64,000 nucleotides of DNA from Metridium senile. Its lineage: Eukaryota > Cnidaria > Anthozoa > Actiniaria > Metridiidae. Shown one piece after another: positions 32,601 through 44,600 of this stretch. The stretch lies in contig OX459108.1 in NCBI GenBank assembly GCA_949775045.1, forward strand, positions 7,133,961 through 7,197,960. Direction: 5' to 3'. Under the pieces are notes generated by a model. It was not told where the DNA came from, did no database searches, and worked only from the letters and a program-made list of their open reading frames with translations. Both the position numbers and the translations under genes were made by a program. Every line of letters starts with the position of its first letter. Position 1 is the first letter of the stretch.

Positions 32601-35600
32601 ACAGCTTTACGGAAACTTCTTGTGTTAAAAATGTTTTCTTTTCTTTTCATGGATAATTATATGATAAACATAATATTTCATGGTCGCTTGGAGATACGAA
32701 TTTTATCTTCTCGTGTTGAAAATTTCTTACTCTTACTCGTTCGCTGCGCTCACTCGTCAGAGATCATTTCAACACTTGAAGATGAAATTGGTATTTTCGC
32801 GCGCCCATGCATGTAATATTCTCTTTATATGTATTGAATTGATTCAGAGAGGATCCGATTATATTGATGATGATGATGATAATAATAATGATTAAAATAA
32901 CGCTGTCGACGATCATGCATGAACTTTAATATAAAGATTCTGACAATAATAATGCTGATAATAATGATCATGACGAAGATGCTGGAAATAATGTCATTAA
33001 GAATCATGAATGATGAGGATAATTATGAAAACGATGATGGTTATAATGGTGATGATTATATGATGATGATGATTATAATAGTTATGGTGATCACGAAGAT
33101 ATGAACGTGATGATGCCGGCCGATAATGATAATTTTAAAAGACTAAGAAATCAAGTACCATCAGTCAGATTTTTTAAATCTGATTCCGTGCATTTATGGT
33201 AAGATCACTTATAAAGCTCCTTAATGAGGGTCCACAATAGGGTTCTCGTATCCCGCAATCCCGCTCATTTTTGAGTGAAATCCAGCCATCCCGGCATTTT
33301 TTATGGCACAATCCCGATCCCGCTCGAAATATAGAATCCCGCATCTCGCTCTGATTTTTGTTAAAATCCCGTATCCCGCATCTCGCCAAACCTATTGTGG
33401 ACCCTGGTCCTTAATTATTCATGAGAAATTGACAAAAGAATTCACCACCGTGGAGGAGGTTGTATATCCCATACAGATTCGTGCTGATTTGCATAAGTTT
33501 TAACTTGAATTTTCTCGGCCAGATTTACTTTTATCTTGACAATTTAAGTTAGTAAAATATTAAAGAACTAACGTTCGACTTCCATAAGTACTAGCTATAC
33601 AATATTCGTGTCCGATCTGTATATCTCATACAGAACGGCCACTTATATATTGTATATAGTACATACAACACGGCCGCTCATGTTGTAAACATTACATATT
33701 CATTTCTACGTACTCCACCATATATATATCTTATTAGACAGTTTGATGTGTAATATGGCTGGATATTTTACGAGTGAAACGCTGTATTTTGACGAGCCTC
33801 CGGGCGAGTCCAAATGCAAGTTAACGAGTAAAATATACAACCATATTACGACACGGGTGAAAAACGCACGGCGCATGCGTAAGCAAAACAAAAGAGTAAC
33901 TGAAGATTTTACGAAGGGTTTCGTGTTTTCTTGTGGTTATATATTAAGCGAATTTCTCTTGTATTATTTGACAAGGGAAAGAAAATAACTAATGTAATGT
34001 GTTAGGGAAATATAAGCACTAACGTTCCACGAACTTTCTTAACTTTTAAGATTTACCAAACGCCGGTAAATCTCCAATGGTTTTATTGTAAACACGACCG
34101 TCTTCCGAGCGTGCGCAGTGCGTTTTTCACCCGTGTCCCATATTACACGTTAAACTGTTTAATAAGTTATTTATTATCCAATCAAAAGGTTTTTGTTCTT
34201 TTATAATGCAAAATGTTGTTTTACTTGAGCGCTAGATAGACGAGTAAAAATATCGCTGGATATTTTTACGCGATCCAGTCCTACTCCTGCTATATTTTTA
34301 CTCGTCTATGACTAGTTGGATAATAAACATTAATATTTTATCTGTTGTTGTTAAATATCCAATCACCTCAAAGCTTAGTTCTGGATATCCATATAAGCCA
34401 CCAATCCAGGAAAGAATAGCATTAAAGAACGCGATGTACGCAAAGAATGTGATCAGCATGGCGCCAACGTTTGCCACCAACGATATAGCAGTGGATGCAC
34501 CTTTGGCGGCAGCCTCGATGACGTTCTTCTCTCCCCTGTAAATCATGAAAATAGTATAAAAATAATGTTGGTGCAGGAATAATTGACTAAGTTATGGAAT
34601 TCATATAGTGCACGTTTCATTTGAACTATGTTCAAATTTGTTTTACAATGTATAATATTTTTTCGTCATCCTTATAAATAACTAATTTAAAAAGCCGAGC
34701 TTTCGCGTTACATCATTAGCGCAAACGGCAAACGTATAGCATGTCTCTTATAACTAATTTTATTTTTAAAAAGCTGAGCTTTCGCGCTATTAGTACGTCA
34801 TAAGGGCAAACGGCAAAAGTTTAAAATTCATTGATGCAATATAGTAAAACAAAAGCTTGGCTTTTTAAAATTAATCAATTTACTACTGAGTCTGTAGTAG
34901 AAGAGATACACTGCAATACTGATAATGATGATGATGTTGCCTAATAATGATAGTGGTAGCTATGATGATGATGATGATGATGATGAGTTGTGACGATGTT
35001 GTTGATGATGATTATAATGATTAATGTAGCGATGATGATGATGTTAGTTGTAGCGATGATGTTGATGATTATATGCAATTGATGCGGCTGCTGCTGCTGA
35101 TGATTTGTAACTGTATTTAGTAATATTTCAAATTCCATATCTATTTATAAACAAGTAGCAAGTTTTATTCTATAACACTCACCCTTCTTGTATGTGAACC
35201 CCTTCTCCCGATAATGTCTCCGGTATTTCTGTCTCAGGATACAATATCTTGGAGACCGCTAAGGCTGCTGGGGCGGACATGACCGAGGCCGTCATGAGAT
35301 GAGAAGCCTGGACACCAAATGTTATATAAATAGCCAAGACTCCGCCAGCTACGGTAGCCAGGCCGCTTGTCATGACCGCGTGAAGCTCGGAATTAGTGAG
35401 ATGCTCAAGGAATGGTCTGATCATTAATGGAGCCTCGGTCTGAAGAAAGAGAAAGGATTGTCATCGTGTTATCTTTAACTATATTATGCTCCCAGGATTT
35501 TATGATAAAGCTAAATATAAAGCTGGGCATTAATCCTCTTAACCTCGTTTTGATCCGATGCATGTATGAGGCAAAACATGTATTTTAAACTTATTTCAAA

Positions 35601-38600
35601 AACGTCGTCACACCTTAAGCGACAAGCATCAAGCAAAGAGCGAAATGAATGCTGGTTTTATGCTCGTAATGTATTAAAATCACACTTTTTTCTAAATAAC
35701 TAATAATAAAATGTGAGTATTTTCAAATGCGTTATTGTACAGTAAAACCCTGTGTATATAAGAACCGTGATTTTTCCAAGTCTGCCTGAACAGGTTCTTA
35801 CATAAATGGTGCTTAACTTGAAATCAGGCTATCTACAAGGTTCTATTAGCATCACTCACTTCATCATTACAACACCTTTTTACAACACCTATTTTATTTA
35901 CATACAGATCAATGCTCATGGCTCTTTAAAAAAAAAAAAAATGAAAATTTCAGCCTCACAATTTCTTAAATTTTAGGTTCTTATACGCGGGGTTTTACTG
36001 TATTACCATCAATTTTATTGAAACAAGTCTGGTTTCATTGTGTTACCAGCACAAAACTGACCAGCATTCATTTCGTACGTCTTGGCTTGATGCAGGTTGC
36101 TTAAGAAGCGAAAGCGTTTTTTAAATACGTTTATATCGAAAGTCGGCTATTAGTACGTACCTGACCAACAAAGATGTTTCCGGCGGCCGCGAGAGACTCG
36201 ACACCAGAAGTTTTCATGGTGATTTGCATCAGCCAGGCTATCTTTGAGATGAGTAATGGCATAATACCCAGATAATACAGAACAGATATTACTGAACTGA
36301 AGAATATGATCACGGGTAGAATCTGGAAGAAAATATCAACTGGAAATAAGGAAATTGATGTTTTATCACAAATATAAAACACGCTCTGATTGGCCGGATA
36401 AAAGCTATGAACTATTTCCCAACGGGCAATGTTTAGAAAATGTAAAGAACTCTGATCTTGACAAGCTTGAGTCGCATTCGACTACGTCTCGTGCCACTCT
36501 TACGCTTGTTAATCGTTATTGTTATTTTCTAATCGATAAAAGACAATGATAAGAAAGTAAGTGAGTAGGTATTTAAGTAAATAAGCCATGTGAAAAGTGT
36601 AGGAAACTTAGATGGGGCACACAAATATGCATCCTTTTAGCAAAAAATTAATACTCAAAAACACCAGCCTACCCCTTCCCGATAAAGCGGTCCCTTTTAA
36701 ACACTGCTAAAAACACCACTCAGTGTCATTTTGTATAATAAATGGAAACTAGCGAGTAAACTAGTATAGGCTGCGTCGGTGTTTGATATAAACGATAGGT
36801 AATATAATAAAATTTGTAACACCGTAACAAATGTTAACTTAACTTTACTGACGTTTCGAGCTTGAGCCCTTGGTCGCGGAGTAAAAGACGAAGTGCTAAA
36901 GCTCGAAACGTCAGCTATAAAGTAAAATTAACAGTGATGAGAAAGGTTTGAACTCAGGATTAAACATCGTGGTTTATATTGGAGATCATCTGAGATAACA
37001 AACTACTTGGAAAAAGTAGTCACGTTTCGGCCGTCACACCTTAGCATTTGTAAATTTACATTTCATTCTATCATTATTCACTGTGATGATGGTCGCTGTG
37101 TAAGACGGCAGAAACGTCACTACTTTTTCCAAGTAATAAAATTTGTTATCTCAGATGATCTCCACTCAACCACGATTTTTCGCGGTGTTACAAATTTCAT
37201 TCTATTACCTTTATTTTGTATATTAAACGATACCTTGAATGCTATGGTATGCCTCTCAAAATCATCACCGAAGACAAACCTCGTCCCTGTGTTGGTGTAG
37301 TCAAGGAAAGTAGTAACTTGTTTACCAAGGAAATCAAACGCTGAATAGCCATGTTTGGTACGTAATATGATGAAGGCTAAAATCACTTGTAATGCTATGC
37401 CCCACACTACTGGCCGCCAACGAATCTATGAATGGAAATCAAAATATCAAATCAGTACAGTAGAACCCCGCCTTACGGCCACCCGCTTAATACGGCCACC
37501 CCGTTATTGCGGCCAGTTTTTTAGGTCCCGACGAAATGCATGTCCATACATTTTCTATAATATTTACCCGCTTAATGCGGCCGCCCCGTTAATACGACCA
37601 TTTTGGGCTGTCCCTTCGGTAACCGGATTAACGGGGTTCCACTGTATGTCAAAAATACACACATGTCCATGAACAATAGAGGATTTGGCTAGTTTGAAAA
37701 CTAATATTTTTACTGGACAATTTCCGCTGACCGGCCATTATAATAGTCTCATTCACAACTCCCTGCGCCACCTTTAAAGGTAGCCGAGCCTTTGCTTCGA
37801 AGCGAAACGGAAGTTGAGACCTTTTAACACCTCAAGGAACAATTATTCACGTGTCTCTATCACTGCAAGCCCAACTTTTGTCCGTCGCTTCGATGCAAAG
37901 GATTTGCTACCTTTCAAGATGGCGCAGGGAACTGTGAAGGTATTCGGAACTATTTCAACCCCTTGGCATACACGGTTGTCAAAAAGTACGAGCTGAAAGC
38001 GAATAGGGAAGGCTTACCTTTCTTCTGTCAACAGAGCACAAGTAGCATACACCAAGGAAGACCACTACACCTACCAACGAGATCAACTTACGAGGCTTCT
38101 TTAACGTATCGTACCATATCCATATGGCAAATAAACCCAATACAAAAGCCAAAACAACCCTGAATAAATAGAAAATATTACACATTACTATTAACAGACT
38201 AATAGCCCGGGCAAACGGCTTTAGCAATTGGTTTATCACCCGTTCAATTTGGTTGAATGGCAATGTTTAAACTCTCTTTCAACATCAATTCAAAACCGAT
38301 TCAACACGTTTCAACAATGCTGAAAGAGTTTACAAGCGCTTAAACATTGCCATTCAACAAAACGAACGAATGTTGAAGCAAATGTTGAAACCGTTTGCCA
38401 GAGCCTTAATTTTCTCTTTAGTAGTAAAATGTTGTTGTTTTTGTCGTTTATGTTTTTAGGTGAAACATTTATATATTTAAGCCATAGTGTAATGTTCTTT
38501 TTACACTGTGCAATTTATACCGTTTCGAAGCCACAAAAGGCGGGAAAAAGTGAGCGCGCACCAGTGCACATCCGGGACCCTCGGTGTACAGTTTCTTTCA

Positions 38601-41600
38601 TATTTAGTCAGTTAAGATACGATAATGGGTGGCATTCAAACATCTTTGGCGTCACGTTAAGGACCCTTAGAGCAGATTTTATATGACTATGAAAATGTCA
38701 AGGCAAGGCACGCACGCACTGAACTTTTCAAAGTCATAACTGACGAAATCTGCTTTCAACGACCGCCTCCATATAAACAAAACATGCATGAACAACCAAA
38801 GACTTAAATAGCTAACAAAGAATAACCAATAATAATAATGTATTACTTATTAGCCGCAAATTAACATGGGTATATGATCGAATGCGCCTTAGAGCGAAAA
38901 CACTAAAACCATGAAATAAATACAAAATAGTTACTAACTTATAGAGTACAAACACTAAAAGTGTGCAACATAAATACCACTAAATACTGCTAAATTATGC
39001 AAATTCTTTTGTAAATAGTACAAAGTATTGCACACTTTTAGTGTTTGTACTCTAGTTGTTATTTAGTGACTATTTAGTCAGTATCTCTCAACCAGAAACA
39101 TCAAATACAAAAGGAAACAATACCTCATTGCAACTTTACTTGTCTTTAATAGTAACTAATATAATAGTCACTAAATAAGGACTATTAAACACTAACCATT
39201 TGATTTTGTTTCATGGATATAGTGTTAGCGCTCTACACTATTTAAAAAAACTAGCTTAAAAGTACATACAAAAAATCTCTAGAAAACCTTATTTACATAA
39301 TATGATAAAAAATGCTAAAATAAACATTTCTGTAGTCACACATTTAGCTTATAATGTAATAATAAACATCTAGTATGTATACTTAATTATAACCAAAGAA
39401 CAAACAAATAAACAATGAATTAAACAAACAAATAAACAATAGAGCGTTTTCGTATATAACCCACTTTTAAAATGCAAATGAGAATATGTGTAAAATAACA
39501 TGCTAATGAGGTGTGCGTGTTGCAAAGTGCTTCAATGAGTTGCGTTCTTGGTTTTAAATAATCAAAATAAAACAATGAAAGGACAACGAAAACAGTTATA
39601 GATATCCTCGAAACCACTTTTATTAATGATTTTTACAGTGGCTTGTGGCTCAAGGAAAAAACAAAAGCAAATAGCTACACGTACATCTTATTAGCATGTT
39701 ATTTCACACATATGCTCATTTGCATTTTAAAAGTGGGTTATACGAAAACGCTCTAATAACAAACTAAACAACAACAAAACAGTAAACAAAACAAACTGCA
39801 AATATATAAAAACATTGTTCACCAACTAAAAGAGTGTGTAAATAACAAGGTTGGATTATCCCTGATTTCTGTAACTCACCATCTTATGATATTCCATCTT
39901 CTATTAACCAATACAATTACAGGGAGAATGCATGTGATGTAAATCTTTTCACCACAGGTATCCCGAACAAACATGTAGATTATAAAGAACCACATTACCA
40001 TAGCGATCACCAATAATGGCAGGGCCTTGTCAAACCCACTGACAATGATGGCTGAAAATAAAAAGTGATATAATAATATAGAAGTAGAACAAAATACTTA
40101 TAATTAATAATTATTATATAGAAAAACAGACAGATTGATTGATTAATTGTCCTACAAATTAGGGAGACACACTCACTACCCCTACTACATTTAATAATTT
40201 AGCACACAACTATGTGTGACTGACACAACTTATTCGGGAGATGTTATTGGGAGCACTCATACCCACACTCACTACCTCTATATCGCACATGACTCTACCC
40301 CTTTGATCATTAGTTAATATGTGGCATAAGCCATGGTAAAGGGGATGAAAGATGATACATCAGAAAATTACAACTAGTCCAGAACTTTGCGGCCAGAATT
40401 GTTCTAAACATACAGAAATTCGATCATATTTCTCCTATCTTACGTCAACTACAGTGGCTCCCTGTCAGAGACACATTAAAGTACAGAGACACTATAATGA
40501 CTTTTAAATGCATCAAAGGACTAGCCCCAGGGTATCTTACCAACAAATTCCAAAAAAGATCCGACATCCATTCTGTTAATACGAGACACCGCAAAGACCT
40601 AAACATCCCCAAACTAACCACAAAAAGGTGGACAAAGATCATTTACCTACAGATGTGTAAAAATTTGGAATTCTCTACAACCTGAACTGAAATTAGAAGT
40701 TAAGCTGCATGCCTACATTTAAAAAAGATCTGACTCCATGCTTGCAAATCTCTAGTATAATGTTATTAATGCACACTATTAATAATTAATGTTCACTATT
40801 AATAATTGCAAATCTCTAGTATAATGTTATTAATGCACACTATTAATAATTAATTGTTCCCTATTAATAATTGCAAATCTCTAGTATAATGATAGTAATA
40901 TACACTATCAATAATGGGCAGTGCTAAACAGCGAAACACCGAAACGAAACACGAAACGAAACACGAAACGAAACACCTCCGAAACACCACCGAAACAGAT
41001 AAATTTCTAAAATTTATCAATTGTACTGAAAAGATAATAAAGTCAAACAATCAAATTATAGTGAAATTTTCATTATAATAAATATTTTGAACACATGTGA
41101 AACAACTAACATTGTGATTGTAAAAGCAGCGGAGATCGTTGTAAATACCATACATCGATAATCAGCTTGTCTGTTAGTCGGACTTATCCTCAACGCTTCT
41201 CTTGTAAAAATCAATCCTTACAGTAATAATTTTCCATCAGTGAGCTATGGCTTCCAACAAAGGTATGTATGTATTGGGGTATAGCCCCCCAGTATCTCCC
41301 CTATCTGAACCCCCATAAAATGTAAACTGACATGAAATAAAGTAAATAAACAAGACATCATCATATTATATTTATTATAGTATATTATTATATTACATTA
41401 TCGTCATCATATTGATGTTCGCATGTGCATGTGCCGTATTTTAATATATACCATGCAGAATTTTAAGGACTTAAAAGTCTTTTGGATTCACACAAGGATC
41501 GCAGGCTACTGTGGACTGACGCTAAAATCCAATTAATGAAGATTAAAAAGTCATGTTTCCAATGATGGTATTTGGTGATAAGCTAAGCATTGTGGGCTAC

Positions 41601-44600
41601 TATTTTTCCCTCGTGATCCTTTCCAGTGGCTTCCGTCAAGATTACCTGGTTTGCTGACTCATACAGCCACGTGCGCAGCTAGTGATACAGTTCTCTAGCC
41701 TTTCATCGTTTTCACTCCTTCTTCGAATCTGCATATTCAATTACTAGTTAAAAAAGTCTGCGAGCTTTCGTTTTCTTCAGCACAAGTTCTATATAGTAGA
41801 AAAGGTAAGTGTCCCACATCGAGAGTTACTTAAATCAGCTCCTTCCCACTCCGTTCTGCACAATCTTAAGTCTCAGTTGCATGTTATATATTCTTTACAA
41901 ATTCACTAAGCCCATAAATATGTTTTAATAATAATAAATAATAATAGTAATAATGTACATCGCGTATCTAAATAAATGCTCTATGCGCATTGTACATTTT
42001 TGTATACTTCCAATGGCTTGGTAAATTCATAACGAAGATAAAGTTTATATAATTTTTTATCTGAATTTTGTTATACATAATATCGACATAAAAAGGGCTT
42101 GTTTGACAGAAGGCAGGTTGGGCTTCCTGTTTCAAGATTTGGGCTTCCTGTGCTTTGGCCAAAACAAACCTGGTGACCTTTCGGTCTAGAACCGTTTACA
42201 ATTAGAGACTGGCACATGTTGTTTGAATAAATTCCATTCAATTAATATAACTTCGACAAAGAATAAGACACTTTTTACTTTTTTAAGTCAGCCAAATGAA
42301 ATCGTTTCATCGTTTCATTCGCCAGTCTACAGTCACGGAGGTAAGATTAAGCTTATAAAATTGCTTTATTGGTTATTCTTTAATATATATTTTTTCGGTT
42401 ATTGTATAAAGTTAAAGAATTTATCTGTTTCGGAGGTGTTTCGTTTCGTGTTTCGTTTCGGTGTTTCGCTGTTTAGCACTGCCCATCAATAATTAATTGT
42501 TCACTATTAATAATTGCAAATCTCTAGTATAATGTTATTAATGCACACTATTAATAATTAATGTTCACTATTAATAATTGCAAATCTCTAGTATAATGAT
42601 AGTAATATACACTATCAATAATTAATTGTTCACTATTAATAATTGCAAATCTCTAGTATAATGTTATTAATGCACACTATTAATAATTAATTGTTCACTA
42701 TTAATAATTGCAAATCTCTAGTATAATGATAGTAATATACACTATTAATAATTAATGTTCACTATTAATAATTGCAAATCTCTAGTATAATGTTATTAAT
42801 GCACACTATTAATAATTAATTGTTCACTATTAATAATTGCAAATCTCTAGTATAAATAATGATAGTCATATACACTATTAATAATTAATGTTCACTATTA
42901 ATAATTGCAAATCTCTAGTATAATGTTATTAATGCACACTATTAATAATTAATTGTTCACTATTAATAATTGCAAATCTCTAGTATAATGATAGTAATAT
43001 ACACTATTAATAATTAATGTTCACTATTAATAATTGCAAATCTCTAGTATAATGTTATTAATGCACACTATTAATAATTAATTGTTCACTATTAATAATT
43101 GCAAATCTCTAGTATAATGATAGTAATATACACTATTAATAATTAATGTTCACTATTAATAATTGCAAATCTCTAGTATAATGTTATTAATGCACACTAT
43201 TAATAATTAATTGTTCACTATTAATAATTGCAAATCTCTAGTATAATGATAGTAATATACACTATTAATAATTAATGTTCACTATTAATAATTGAAAATC
43301 TCTAGTATAATGATAGTAATATACACTATTAATAATTAAATGTAATTAAGTGTCGAAAAGCCCGTAAGGGAACACATAATAAAGATATGTATGTATGTAT
43401 GTACTAGCATAAATCCTGCTGAGAAAAACTAGAAGTTTAGGTATATAGCATGCAAATATTTCTACTAGCATCTGCTATCAATTCAGATTTATTGAATAAA
43501 AAATGAAGATACATAAGCAGATGTTATCTGAAATACTAGAGTACACATGTCATAAATCCATGTAATAGGATGTAATATTATCAACTATTTAGTTATTGAC
43601 TACCTTGAATTTACTCAGACATGAATTACACAATACACATTACAATGAACGATACAATATGTACACTGTTCTGTTCCAGTGTTATCTACAAGGTTGTTCA
43701 AAAAGTACAAATAGAAATTAGTTAGAAAAAATTGTTTCATGAATATATGATATGCACTCTATGTAATAAATCAAAACGTCCAGTTTTACTCTATAATTAG
43801 AAAGTGTTTGCCCCAAAAGAATGTCTGTGCCCTTTCAGATTAGACTATTATCTTACCTGCGACTGCTAATATAAGTAATGTAGTAGCTATTAGAACAGCT
43901 TTTACTTGGAATGAATAATGTGCGAACAACTTTCTTGTCTTGTCTTGAAGACTACTGCCTTTGATACCAACATCATCACTAGTCTTAGTGTCTACACTAG
44001 TTTCATTTATTGGTACGGTAGTCTCCATCAAGGGAAGCTCAGTCAGCTCGGTCAGCTCAACCTGCTAAAATACAAGAAAATATTATTAACTTTTTTTAGG
44101 GTTAGGGTACTCTCATATATTTGCTAAACAGGTATATGCTGCCAGTCGGGGTATGGTCTTTGAGGTTCTGGTCTTAGACAGGGTATACATGTTAGAGAAG
44201 GATGACAATGCTGTTATATCCTATCAGGTCAGCTAATAATATATCAATAACAGGTTCCCATTTAAATCTGTACTTTCCCATTTAAATCTGTACTTATGCA
44301 AATTGTGTTGATGTGTGCTAAACACACAGATCAACCAATCAGAGAAGTTCAATTCAGAAATAATATACTTTGATTGGTTGATCTGTGTGTTTAGCACACA
44401 TCAACACAATTTGCATAAACTTGTACAGATTTAAATGGGAAAGTACAGATTTAGATGGGAACCTGTTCAATATAGTATTTTTTCATTCCTTTTTCTTCTT
44501 CATTATTTTTCTTTCACATATTTATTCTAATAAAATAACTTTAATGTATCCCCTATCAATATCAATAAAAATACATTGTGTTTAATATATTTATGAAAAG

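Noticed and set aside
39055..39260. Promoter-like tagtcactatttagtc words
   Set aside because: The same words recur at 62160-62590 and 63850-64000, so they are a dispersed repeat.
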